NCBI RefSeq assembly: GCF_001425175.1
Contig: NZ_LMDV01000010.1
Span: forward strand, 239,301-303,300
Reading direction: 5' to 3'
Length of the DNA stretch: 64,000 nt
From: Nocardioides sp. Root1257
Lineage (GTDB): Bacteria > Actinomycetota > Actinomycetes > Propionibacteriales > Nocardioidaceae
Positions 7,052 through 15,519 of this stretch are shown piece by piece; the first letter of the stretch is position 1; every line of letters starts with the position of its first letter. The translations under genes were made by a program, and so were the position numbers. The notes below the pieces were generated by a model, which searched no databases, was not told the DNA's origin, and saw only the letters and a list, made by a program, of their open reading frames with translations.

Positions 7052-7969
7052 GTGCTCTCGCTGCACCAGCTCACCTGCTTCCTCGCCACCTACGAGCACG
7101 GCTCGCTCACCGGCGCAGCGGAGCAGCTCGGCTACGCCCAGCCCTCGGTCTCCGAGCAGATCCGGGCCCTCGAGAAGTCGCTCGGCGTGCAGCTCTTCCG
7201 CCGGGTCGGGCGCGGCGTCGTGCCCACCACGGTCGCCGACACCCTGCGCCCGCACGCCGAGCGGGTGCTCGCGGCGGTCGAGGACGCGCAGCAGTCGGTA
7301 CGCCGGGTGAAGAGCTTCGAGACCGGGACCATCCGGTTCGGGATGTTCGGCACCGCGCGCCTGTACGCCGGGGCGGGGCTGGTCGCCGACGTGCTGTCCC
7401 GCTACCCGGGCGTGCGGGTCGAGCTGATCGGCCAGAACTCGACGGACGTGCAGGAGGACCTGCGCCGGGGCCGGATCGAGGCCGCGATGATCGCCGTACC
7501 GTCGGTCAACAGCGAGGGCTTCGAGGTCACCCCGGTCGCGCGCGACGAGCTCGTCTACATCAGCCGCGACCCGGCCCGGCTCGAGTCGCCGGTGACCGCG
7601 CACCGGCTGGCTCTCGCCTCGCTCGTGATGCCCGAGACGACCTGGCGCGCGGACGACTCGACCCGCAAGGTGCTGCGCCAGATGCTGCACGAGACCGGTC
7701 GCAACCCGCAGACCCGGATCGAGGTCGAGGACGTCGAGACCGCGGTCGAGCTGGTCGGCATGGGCTACTCCGACTCGGTGATCCCCAAGGGTGCGGCCGT
7801 CCAGCTGCTCCCCCGACTGGCACCGGAGGCCGGCTGGGTGTCGCTGCGGCCGCGTCAGTACGACACGTTCGCGATCGTGCACCGCGCCGGCGCGACCCTC
7901 TCCCCCGCCGCCCAGCTGATGATCCAGCTGGCGACCACCCGGATCCAGGCGATCGCCGACCCGTTGTGA
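7052..7969 (+). CDS. LysR-family transcriptional regulator
   Basis: The 305-residue protein has the LysR winged helix at residues 1-60 (SLTGAAEQLGYAQPSVSEQIRALEKSLG), a linker helix to about 90, and a periplasmic-binding-protein-like effector domain from about 90 to the end (TIRFGMFGTARLYAGAG, then two Rossmann-like lobes). GTGs at 7046 and 7052 are both in frame. An AGGG at 7040-7043 is correctly spaced only for 7052, so that is used. It is divergent from the small Cys-rich gene and convergent with the arylsulfatase gene (24 bp between stops). Its target and effector are unknown. A link to the neighbouring sulfur locus is possible but not shown. Confidence 0.88.
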   Translation: MLSLHQLTCFLATYEHGSLTGAAEQLGYAQPSVSEQIRALEKSLGVQLFRRVGRGVVPTTVADTLRPHAERVLAAVEDAQQSVRRVKSFETGTIRFGMFGTARLYAGAGLVADVLSRYPGVRVELIGQNSTDVQEDLRRGRIEAAMIAVPSVNSEGFEVTPVARDELVYISRDPARLESPVTAHRLALASLVMPETTWRADDSTRKVLRQMLHETGRNPQTRIEVEDVETAVELVGMGYSDSVIPKGAAVQLLPRLAPEAGWVSLRPRQYDTFAIVHRAGATLSPAAQLMIQLATTRIQAIADPL

Positions 7970-7993
7970 GCGGGTCGGCGCTGCCCGGCGTCG

Positions 7994-10324
7994 TCAGTGG
8001 GTGACCAGGTGTGCCTTCAGGAGCTGGTCGTCGGTGGGAGTGAGGGCGTCGTCGCCGGCCTGGAGGTCGACGTGGTGGAGCGCGCCGGTGAACGGGAAGC
8101 CGGTGCCTGAGCCGTAGTCCGTCGTGACCGGCGTGCCACGGTCGAGTCCGACGTCGAGGGTCTGGTCCATCGAGAAGAAGAACGGCAGGGTCCGCTCGAC
8201 CCGACCGGTGCCGACCTTCTCGCCGTCCAGCACCAGCTGCACGTCGCCTCCGCGGCCGAGGCCACCGCCGTCGTACGTGAAGAGGACCTCGGCGACGTGG
8301 GTGCCGGCGGCCACCGGCGCGGCGGCCCGCACGTGCGTGACCGTCACGGCACCGAAGTTGTAGGCGTAGGTGAGCAGTCCGTCCTTCACGTAGAGCGACC
8401 AGCCGCCGAAGCCGCCGCCCTGCGCGACGAGGACACCCTCCGTGCCGGTGCCGGACGAGAAGGTCGCCCGGATCGCGAAGGACGTGTTCTTCAGGCTGGG
8501 CACGGCGTCCTCGCGCAGCCGGCCGGCGCCAGGCAGCAGCCGGATGGACCGCGGCGGCGCGGGGCGCCCGGCAGTCCGGGCGTCGAAGCGGCCCGAGAGC
8601 TGGTCGTCCATCGGCAGCACGTGGTTGCGGCGCGCCTCGCTGAGGAAGAGCGCCTGCAGCTCGGCCAGCAGCTCGGGCTGCTCCGCGGCGACGTCGCGCG
8701 CCTGGGTCCAGTCGGTGCGGGTGTCGTAGAGCTCCCACCGGTCCTCGGACAGGCTCGGGGTGTCGGTCTGGGCGGTCGCCCAGGGCGTCTTGTGCTTGGC
8801 CACCGCCGTCCAGCCCTCGTGGTAGATCCCACGGTTGCCGAACATCTCGAAGTACTGCGTGGTGTGCCGCTCCGGTGCTCCTGCGTCGTTGAAGGAGTAC
8901 CGGAACGACACACCGTCCAGGGGTTGCTGCTCGACGCCGTCGACCACCGCCGGCACGGGCACGCCGGCCGTCTCGAGGAGCGTCGGGAGCACGTCGACGA
9001 CGTGGTGCCACTGGTGGCGGACCTCGCCGCGCGCCTCGATGCCCTCCGGCCAGTGCACGACCAGCCCGTTGCGGGTGCCGCCGTAGTGGGAGGCGACCTG
9101 CTTGGTCCACTGGTACGGCGTGTCCATCGCGACCGCCCAGCCCACCGGGTAGTGCACGTAGCTCTCCGGGGTGCCGACCTTGTCGAGCTCGCTCGCGATC
9201 CGGGCCGTGTCGTCGTCGATCCCGTTGAGACGCAGCGTCTCGTTGAGGGTGCCCTCGATGCCGCCCTCGGCCGAGGCCCCGTTGTCGCCCAGGACGTAGA
9301 GGATGATGGTGTTGTCGAGCTCGCCCGACTCCCGCAGCGACTCGACCAGCCGGCCGACCTGGGCGTCCGTGTGCTCGGCGAAGGCGGCGTACACCTCCAT
9401 GAGCCGCTCGGCCACCTCGCGGTCGGCGTCGGAGATCTCGTCCCAGTGCGGCACGCCGGGCGTCCATGGTGCCAGCTCGGCGTCGGGTGGGACGACGCCG
9501 AGCTCCTGCTGGCGGCGCAGGGTGCGCTCGCGCTGCTCGTCCCAGCCGTGCGCGAACTCGCCGCGGTACTTGTCGGCCCAGCCCTCGGGCACCTGGAACG
9601 GCGCGTGCGTCGCACCGAAGGCCAGGTAGCAGAACCAGGGCTTGTCCGGAGCGTGCGTGCGTACGTCGCGCACCCAGCCCTGCGCCCGGTCGACCAGGTC
9701 CTCCGACAGGTGGTAGCCCTCGGCGGCCGTCCTCGGCGGGTCGACGAACGTCGTCCCCTCGACCAGGGTCGGCTCGAACTGGCTGGCCTCACCGCCGAGG
9801 AAGCCGTAGAAGCGGTCGAAGCCCTCGCGGGTCGGCCAGCGGTCGAACGGCCCGGCCGCGGTCTGCTCCCACGACGGGGTCTGGTGCCACTTGCCGAAGG
9901 CACCGGTCGCGTAGCCGTTGTAGGAGAGCGTCTGTGCGAGCGTGCCGGCGCTGAGCGGACGGGTCGCGTCGTACCCCGGGCGCCCGGTGGAGATCTCGAC
10001 GACGGTGCCCATGCCGACGGCGTGGTGGTTGCGCCCGGTCATCAGCGCGGCGCGGGTCGGCGAGCAGAGGGCCGTCGTGTGGAAGCGGGTGTAGCGCAGC
10101 CCGTCGTCGGCGAGCTGCTCGGCGACCGGCATCCGGCACGGCCCGCCGAACGCGGACGATGCGCCGAAGCCCATGTCGTCGAGCAGGATCACCAGGACGT
10201 TCGGCGCGCCCTCGGGTGCCTGCGCGAGCGGCCGGTGCGGCAGCGCCTCGCTCTGGTCGCGGACGTCGACGGCCGCAGAGTACGTCGGACGGGTGCCGTC
10301 GAAGGGCAGGTGGGTGCGGTCCAT
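7994..10324 (-). CDS. arylsulfatase (type I, formylglycine-dependent)
   Basis: The 776-residue protein has the type I sulfatase signature: metal ligands D49-D50 (VILLDDMGFG) and the formylglycine motif C87-S-P-T-R91 followed by AALMTGRN. Further conserved blocks are GKWH, the acidic LGDNGAS segment and HYGGTRNGLVVHWP. A C-terminal beta-rich extension (about 600-776) is common in large arylsulfatases. It hydrolyses sulfate esters, releasing sulfate, and needs a formylglycine-generating enzyme encoded elsewhere. There is no signal peptide, so it is likely cytoplasmic and acts on imported esters. The ATG at 10324 follows AGGAGA. It lies 22 bp after the ATPase gene, as the last gene of the transporter operon. 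Confidence 0.92.
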   Translation of the reverse strand: MDRTHLPFDGTRPTYSAAVDVRDQSEALPHRPLAQAPEGAPNVLVILLDDMGFGASSAFGGPCRMPVAEQLADDGLRYTRFHTTALCSPTRAALMTGRNHHAVGMGTVVEISTGRPGYDATRPLSAGTLAQTLSYNGYATGAFGKWHQTPSWEQTAAGPFDRWPTREGFDRFYGFLGGEASQFEPTLVEGTTFVDPPRTAAEGYHLSEDLVDRAQGWVRDVRTHAPDKPWFCYLAFGATHAPFQVPEGWADKYRGEFAHGWDEQRERTLRRQQELGVVPPDAELAPWTPGVPHWDEISDADREVAERLMEVYAAFAEHTDAQVGRLVESLRESGELDNTIILYVLGDNGASAEGGIEGTLNETLRLNGIDDDTARIASELDKVGTPESYVHYPVGWAVAMDTPYQWTKQVASHYGGTRNGLVVHWPEGIEARGEVRHQWHHVVDVLPTLLETAGVPVPAVVDGVEQQPLDGVSFRYSFNDAGAPERHTTQYFEMFGNRGIYHEGWTAVAKHKTPWATAQTDTPSLSEDRWELYDTRTDWTQARDVAAEQPELLAELQALFLSEARRNHVLPMDDQLSGRFDARTAGRPAPPRSIRLLPGAGRLREDAVPSLKNTSFAIRATFSSGTGTEGVLVAQGGGFGGWSLYVKDGLLTYAYNFGAVTVTHVRAAAPVAAGTHVAEVLFTYDGGGLGRGGDVQLVLDGEKVGTGRVERTLPFFFSMDQTLDVGLDRGTPVTTDYGSGTGFPFTGALHHVDLQAGDDALTPTDDQLLKAHLVTH

Positions 10325-10346
10325 GGGGCTCTCCTGAGGTGGGGGG

Positions 10347-12035
10347 TCACGAGGCGATGTGCTGCTCACGCAGCGCGGGCCCGGTCGCGTCCCTGACGGT
10401 CGGGTCGGGCACGGGGACGGCGGCGAGGAGCTGCCGGGTGTAGTCGTGCGTCGGGGCGCCGAAGACCCGGGCAGCCGAGCCGGACTCGACGACCCTGCCG
10501 GCACGCAGCACGGCGACCTGGTCGGCGACCTTGTTGACGACTGCGAGGTCGTGGCTGATGAAGACGCACGCGAAGCCCAGCCGCTGCTGGAGATCGGCGA
10601 ACAGCTCGAGCACCTCGGCCTGCACGGACACGTCGAGCGCACTGGTCGGCTCGTCGGCGATCAGCAGCTCGGGATCAAGGGTCAGCGCCCGGGCCAGCGC
10701 GACGCGCTGACGCTGGCCGCCCGAGAGCTCGCGCGGACGGCGCCGGGCGAACGACGCGGGCAGGCGGACGGCGTCGAGCAGCTCGGTCACGCGGACGTCG
10801 CGGTCCTTGCGGCTGCCGACCGCGTGGACGTCGAGCGGCTCTCGGATCGCCTCCGCGATCGAGAACCGCGGGTCCAGCGACGCCTCGGGGTCCTGGTGGA
10901 CGAAGGCCAGGCGTCGCCGCAGGTCGACCCGGCGCTGGCCGCGGGCACGGACCAGGTCCTCGCCCCCGACGCGCACCGAGCCACCGGCGAGCGGCACCAG
11001 CCCGGCGGCGAGCCGGCCGAGGGTGGTCTTGCCCGAGCCCGACTCACCGACGAGCCCGAGCACCTGCCCGCGCTCGAGGCGCAGGGTGACGCCGTCGACG
11101 GCGGGCAGCACCCGGCCGCGCATCCGCGACCCGTAGTGGACCCGCACGTCGTCGTACTCCAGAGCAGCGACAGCGTCGGCCGCCACGGCGGGTACGTCGT
11201 CGTCGGTCACGGCGTGCACGCGCTCGTCAGGCCCGGGCAGTCGCGGCACAGCGGCGAGGAGCTGGCGGGTGTAGGCGTGCCTGGGGTCGGCGAAGAGGTC
11301 GCGGGTGGCCGCCTCCTCGACGACCTCGCCCTGGCGGAGCACGACGACCCGATCGGCCAGGTGGGCGACCACCCCCATGTTGTGGGTGATGATCAGGATG
11401 CTGGTGCCGGTGCGGTCCCGGATCCGCCGGAGCAGCGCCAGGATCTCGGCCTGGACGGTCACGTCGAGCGCCGTCGTCGGCTCGTCGGCCAGCAGCAGCT
11501 CGGGCTCGTTGGCGAGCGCGAGGGCCAGGACGACGCGCTGCTTCTGACCGCCGGAGAGCTGGTGCGGGTAGTAGCCGAGCCGCTCCTCGGGGTCGGGGAT
11601 CTCCACCTCGCGGAGCAGGTCGACGGCGCGTGCCCTGGCCGCCTTGCCGCGGACGCCGCCGTGGGCGCGCAGCGCCTCGCCGATCTGCCACCCGATGGTG
11701 CGCACCGGGTTGAGCGCGGTCTGCGGCTCCTGGAAGACCATCGCGACCCGGCGGCCTCGGTAGCGGATCAGCTCCGGCTCGGGCAGGCCGAGCAGCTCCT
11801 CCCCGCGGAGCCGCACCGACCCGGTCGCCTTCGCGCCGTCGGGCAGCAAGCCGATGACCGCGCGGGCGGTCATCGACTTGCCCGACCCGGACTCGCCGAC
11901 GAGGGCGACGACCTCCCCCTCGTCGACGGTCACGCTCACCGACCGGACCGCCGGTCGAGGGTGGGAGAAGGAGATGGCGAGGTCGGTGACCTCGAGCAGG
12001 GGTGTGGTCACGGTCGTGCCTTCCGGATCTGTCAT
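10347..12035 (-). CDS. dual-domain ABC transporter ATPase (DppD-DppF fusion)
   Basis: The 562-residue protein holds two complete ABC domains. The first (about 10-265) has Walker A GESGSGKS, signature LSGGQKQR and Walker B LLLADEPTTALD. The second (about 300-550) has GESGSGKT, LSGGQRQR and LLIADEPTSALD. Each ends with a YTRQLLAAVP segment, the conserved tail of oligopeptide/nickel-type ATPases. It energises import by the two permeases upstream. The tandem fusion is a normal architecture for this family, not a frameshift. The ATG at 12035 overlaps the preceding permease stop by 4 bp. Confidence 0.93.
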   Translation of the reverse strand: MTDPEGTTVTTPLLEVTDLAISFSHPRPAVRSVSVTVDEGEVVALVGESGSGKSMTARAVIGLLPDGAKATGSVRLRGEELLGLPEPELIRYRGRRVAMVFQEPQTALNPVRTIGWQIGEALRAHGGVRGKAARARAVDLLREVEIPDPEERLGYYPHQLSGGQKQRVVLALALANEPELLLADEPTTALDVTVQAEILALLRRIRDRTGTSILIITHNMGVVAHLADRVVVLRQGEVVEEAATRDLFADPRHAYTRQLLAAVPRLPGPDERVHAVTDDDVPAVAADAVAALEYDDVRVHYGSRMRGRVLPAVDGVTLRLERGQVLGLVGESGSGKTTLGRLAAGLVPLAGGSVRVGGEDLVRARGQRRVDLRRRLAFVHQDPEASLDPRFSIAEAIREPLDVHAVGSRKDRDVRVTELLDAVRLPASFARRRPRELSGGQRQRVALARALTLDPELLIADEPTSALDVSVQAEVLELFADLQQRLGFACVFISHDLAVVNKVADQVAVLRAGRVVESGSAARVFGAPTHDYTRQLLAAVPVPDPTVRDATGPALREQHIAS

Positions 12036-12916
12036 GCCCGGCGCGCTTCCGCCAGGGCCTGGGAGACGAGCAGCAGGCCGAGCACCAGCGCCACCACGAC
12101 GGCGAGGGGGCCGACCGCGAAGAACGGGGCGTCGTACATGTTGCGGACGCCGTCGCGGATCAGGGAGCCGAGCGACGGCTGCGGCGGGCGTACACCCAGA
12201 CCGAGGAAGCTCATCGCGCCCTCGATGAAGACGGCGACCGACATGGACACCGCGAGCTGGACCAGCAACGGCTCCAGCGAGTTGGGCAGCACGTGCCGCC
12301 GCAGCTGCCACAGCGAGCCCGCGCCGACGACGTGCGCAGCCTCGACGTACGGCATCTCCCGGACGGTGCGGACCGAGGTGCGGGTCAGCCGCCCGAAGAC
12401 CGGGAGCTCCACGGCCACGATGACGAAGAAGACGGTGCGCAGCCCGGGGCCGACGAACGCGGTGAGCCCGATCGCCAGGATCAGCGTCGGGAAGGCGAGC
12501 ACCAGGTCGAAGAGCCGCTGGGCGAGCACGTCGGTGAAGGTCCACCAGCTGGAGACCAGGCCGACCAGGATCCCGATGGCCGCGCCGATGGGTACGGCGA
12601 GGAACACGACGAGCAGGTCGGTCCGGATCCCGTAGAGGGTGCGCGACAGGATGTCGCGGTTGACCTCGTCGGTGCCGAGCCAGTGCGCGCCCGAGGGGCC
12701 GACCAGGTTGGCGCCGGGGATCTGCTCGGTCGGGCCGTGCGGCGCGAGGAGCGGCCCGAGCAGCCCGAGGGCGACCACGGCGCCGATCAGGATCAGCCCG
12801 GCCAGCCCCTTGCCGCGGCGCAGCGCGGTCCACAGGCCGGGCCGGCGGCGGGTGTCGAACTGGTCGTCGGGGTGGGTGGCCTCCGGCGCCGCGACGTCGA
12901 TCAGGGACTCACTCAT
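12032..12916 (-). CDS. ABC transporter permease (DppC-type)
   Basis: The 294-residue integral membrane protein has about six helices. The N-terminal helix follows a charged cytoplasmic tail, and the EAA-loop region reads PYVEAAHVVGAGSLWQLRRHVLPN. The DppC-type N-terminal segment GPLLAPHGPTEQIPGANLVGPSGAHWLGTDE is partly visible in the typical place. It forms the translocation pore with the DppB-type partner, whose stop lies 1 bp upstream, and is translationally coupled to the ATPase. The family imports peptides, nickel or other small solutes; the sulfatase context suggests sulfate esters here. Confidence 0.92.
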   Translation of the reverse strand: MSESLIDVAAPEATHPDDQFDTRRRPGLWTALRRGKGLAGLILIGAVVALGLLGPLLAPHGPTEQIPGANLVGPSGAHWLGTDEVNRDILSRTLYGIRTDLLVVFLAVPIGAAIGILVGLVSSWWTFTDVLAQRLFDLVLAFPTLILAIGLTAFVGPGLRTVFFVIVAVELPVFGRLTRTSVRTVREMPYVEAAHVVGAGSLWQLRRHVLPNSLEPLLVQLAVSMSVAVFIEGAMSFLGLGVRPPQPSLGSLIRDGVRNMYDAPFFAVGPLAVVVALVLGLLLVSQALAEARRA

Positions 12917-12917
12917 C

Positions 12918-13877
12918 TCAGGACGCTCCTCCGATGCGGACGCGCGGGTCGAGCCACGCGTGGATGACGTCGGTCAGCAGCTGGATCGCGACGAAGACGA
13001 CGACCGAGAGCAGCAGCAGCACCTGCACGAGCGGGTAGTCCCGTCCGGAGATGGCCTCCTCGATCAGCCCGCCGAGACCGGGCCAGGTGAAGATCGCCTC
13101 GACGAGCACCGCGCCGCCGAGCAGGGTGCCGAACTGGATGCCGAGGACGGTGACCGCGGAGGGCAGCGCGTTGCGCAGCGCCTGGGTGAGCACGATCCGC
13201 CGCCGTGGGATGCCAAGCGCCCGGGCCGTGGTGACGTACGGCTGGCGCAGCTCGGTGCGCAGCGCCTCGGTGAGGAAGCGGGTCAGCGCCGCTCCCGCAC
13301 CGAGGGCCAGGCAGACGGCCGGCAGCAGCAGGTACTGCGCGGCGATGTCGGGCCGGGCGAGGAAGCCGTCCGGCGGCGTGCCGCCGGCCGGCAGCACCGG
13401 GAAGACGACCGCGAAGAGCAGGATCAGCACCAGCCCGGTGACGAACGTCGGCAGCGCGATCGCGAGCGTGTTGCCGAACGACAGCGCTGCGTTGACCCAG
13501 CGGTTGTCGAGGACGACGGCCAGCACGCTCGCGACGAGGGCCACGATCGCGGCGAGCAGCAGCGCGGTCACGGTCAGCACGATCGTGTTGACCGCTCCGT
13601 CGGCGACCAGGTCCTTGACCTGGCCGCCGATCCGGTACGACGTACCGAAGTCGCCGTGGGCGAGCCGGCCGAGCCAGTGCACGTACTGCGTCACCAGCGG
13701 CTGGTCGAGCCCGAGGTCGGCCCGGATCGCGGCCCGCGCCTCGGGGGTCGCGTCCGGTCCGGCCAGGGAGGAGACCGGGTCGCCCGGGACCATCCGCACC
13801 AGGGCGAAGATCCCGAACGACGCGATCGCCAGCACGACCAGCGCCGACGGCAGCCGACGGAGCAGGTAGTGACCCAT
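12918..13877 (-). CDS. ABC transporter permease (DppB-type)
   Basis: The 319-residue protein starts MGHYLLRRLPSALVVLAIAS, the classic DppB N-terminus. It has ALVRMVPGDPVSSL, about six helices and an EAA loop with TTARALGIPRRRIVLTQALRNA. It pairs with the DppC-type permease. The ATG at 13877 lies 12 bp after the binding-protein stop, so the gene sits inside the same operon. The substrate is not deducible from the permease itself. Confidence 0.93.
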   Translation of the reverse strand: MGHYLLRRLPSALVVLAIASFGIFALVRMVPGDPVSSLAGPDATPEARAAIRADLGLDQPLVTQYVHWLGRLAHGDFGTSYRIGGQVKDLVADGAVNTIVLTVTALLLAAIVALVASVLAVVLDNRWVNAALSFGNTLAIALPTFVTGLVLILLFAVVFPVLPAGGTPPDGFLARPDIAAQYLLLPAVCLALGAGAALTRFLTEALRTELRQPYVTTARALGIPRRRIVLTQALRNALPSAVTVLGIQFGTLLGGAVLVEAIFTWPGLGGLIEEAISGRDYPLVQVLLLLSVVVFVAIQLLTDVIHAWLDPRVRIGGAS

Positions 13878-13888
13878 GTCAGCCGTCC

Positions 13889-15460
13889 TCAGTCCGAGAG
13901 GTACGTCGACCGGAGGTCGAGCTCGCCGCGCTTGGACATGTTCAGGCCGTGCACGGACTTCGTCTCGGCGGTCTGGAAGTGCAGCAGCGCCATCTCGATG
14001 AGGAAGAGGTTGTCGAGGAGGTCCTTGTTGAGCTTCTTGTACTCCGCGACCGCCTCCGGCGAGCTGCCGCTGTCCTGGTTCCACGCGGCGTCCGCGTGCT
14101 CCTTGTAGTCCTTCGAGACGAAGTGCGAGGCGTTCTTGTCCGCGTTGAACGGGTAGGCGCTCACCGCCAGCGTCGACGGCGTGTAGTGCGCGTAGCCGTG
14201 CTGGAGGATCCACAGGCCGCCGAAGGTGCCGCCGATGAGCTGCTTGATGAACTGGCTGTACTCCGCCGGCTGCAGCTGGGTCTTGATGCCGACGGCCTCG
14301 AGGTCGGACTGCACGATCTGGGCGACGGCCTCGTAGTTGGCGTTGCCCGCGGGGTAGGCCAACGGGATGGTCGGGCTGTCACCGAGCTGGGCGACGAGCG
14401 CCTTGGCCTTGGCGGGGTCGTACGTGTACGTCTTGTTGGCCTCGGCGTCGTACGCCGGCGAGTAGTCGGGCCACGGCAGGTTGATCGGCGTGCCCTGACC
14501 GCGGAAGACCTCGTCGACGATCCGCTCGCGGTCGATCGCGTAGGCGATCGCCTGGCGGAGCTTGACGTCCTGGAGGTCCGGGTTGGCCAGGTCGGCGCCG
14601 ACGTAGATCTGCTGCACGGCGCCGTCGAAGCCGGTGACGCTGAACTTGCTGTCCTTGCCGAGCGTCTCGAGGTCGCGGTTGGACGCGCCGGTCACCAGGT
14701 CGAGCTGGCCCGACCGGAGCTGCGAGACCTGGGCCTGCGGGTCGGAGACGATGTCGACCTCGATGCCGTCGAGGTGCGGCTCGTCGCCCCAGTAGTCGGG
14801 GTTCTTGGTGAAGGTCAGCTTCGAGCTCGGGGTCCACGACTTGAAGACGAAGGGCCCGGTGCCGACGTACGCCTTGCCCGTCTTGAGCTGGTCGAAGGTC
14901 TCGCTGTCGATGATCGGCACCATGTCGAGCAGGTCGAAGATGTTGCTCAGCTTGTGGTCGAAGGTCAGCGTGATCGCGTGCGGGTCGCTGGTGTCGAAGC
15001 CGGTGATCGCCGCGGCCGTGCGCTGGAGCTGGACGGTCCACGTCGGGTCGGCCCAGGTCTTGATGCTGAACTCCACGTCCTTCGACGTGAACTCGCGACC
15101 GGTGTGGAACTTCACGTCGTCGCGGAGCTGGAGGGTGATCGAGAGCCCGTCCTTGGCCACCTGCCACGACGTCGCGAGCCGCGGCTCCGGGTCGAGGTTG
15201 TCGAGCGGGTAGTCGATCAGGCTGTCGTAGACGGCCCCGATCAGGGTGTTGGTCGCGTCGGAGGAGTTGGTGAAGATCGACGCCGGCACGATGTCGGACG
15301 TCGAGCCGATGCGCAGCGTGCCGCCGTCGCTGGGACCGGAGTCGCCACTGGCGCCACTGGCCTCGTCGACCGCCGACGAGCACGAGGACAGGACACCGAC
15401 GACCAGCAGGCCGACGACGGCGAGCGCAAGGGCGTGGAGGGGACGGGTGGATCTACGCAC
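13889..15460 (-). CDS. ABC transporter substrate-binding lipoprotein (family 5)
   Basis: The 523-residue protein begins with an arginine-rich signal peptide and lipobox (VGVLSSC-SS, lipidated Cys near residue 27), so it is anchored outside the membrane. It then shows the family-5 (DppA/OppA/NikA) fold: GGTLRIGSTSDI, DPEPRLATSW, LRDDVKFHTGREFTSKDVEFS and LRQAIAYAIDRERI. Family 5 binds peptides and many other ligands. The GTG at 15460 is preceded by AAAGGACG. It heads the transporter part of the operon, 59 bp after the ROK regulator gene. Sulfated ligand binding is inferred from the arylsulfatase and dioxygenase next to it. Confidence 0.92.
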   Translation of the reverse strand: MRRSTRPLHALALAVVGLLVVGVLSSCSSAVDEASGASGDSGPSDGGTLRIGSTSDIVPASIFTNSSDATNTLIGAVYDSLIDYPLDNLDPEPRLATSWQVAKDGLSITLQLRDDVKFHTGREFTSKDVEFSIKTWADPTWTVQLQRTAAAITGFDTSDPHAITLTFDHKLSNIFDLLDMVPIIDSETFDQLKTGKAYVGTGPFVFKSWTPSSKLTFTKNPDYWGDEPHLDGIEVDIVSDPQAQVSQLRSGQLDLVTGASNRDLETLGKDSKFSVTGFDGAVQQIYVGADLANPDLQDVKLRQAIAYAIDRERIVDEVFRGQGTPINLPWPDYSPAYDAEANKTYTYDPAKAKALVAQLGDSPTIPLAYPAGNANYEAVAQIVQSDLEAVGIKTQLQPAEYSQFIKQLIGGTFGGLWILQHGYAHYTPSTLAVSAYPFNADKNASHFVSKDYKEHADAAWNQDSGSSPEAVAEYKKLNKDLLDNLFLIEMALLHFQTAETKSVHGLNMSKRGELDLRSTYLSD

Positions 15461-15519
15461 GGGGGCGTCCTTTCGCAGGGTGGTGCATCTCGGGGAGCGG
15501 AGGATTCGGGTGGGGCAGG

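Noticed and set aside
8297..10396. A 699-codon open frame on the plus strand across the arylsulfatase gene
   Set aside because: It lies opposite a gene with clear sulfatase motifs. The composition is shadow-like and no motif is present.
10347..12035. Frameshift fusion of two ABC ATPase genes
   Set aside because: The two-domain DppD-DppF fusion is a normal architecture with all motifs intact in both halves, so no error is needed to explain it.
12002..12967. Long plus-strand frames across the permease genes
   Set aside because: They are low-complexity charged translations opposite well-supported membrane proteins. The same reasoning applies to plus-strand frames over the nitrate and pyrophosphatase genes.
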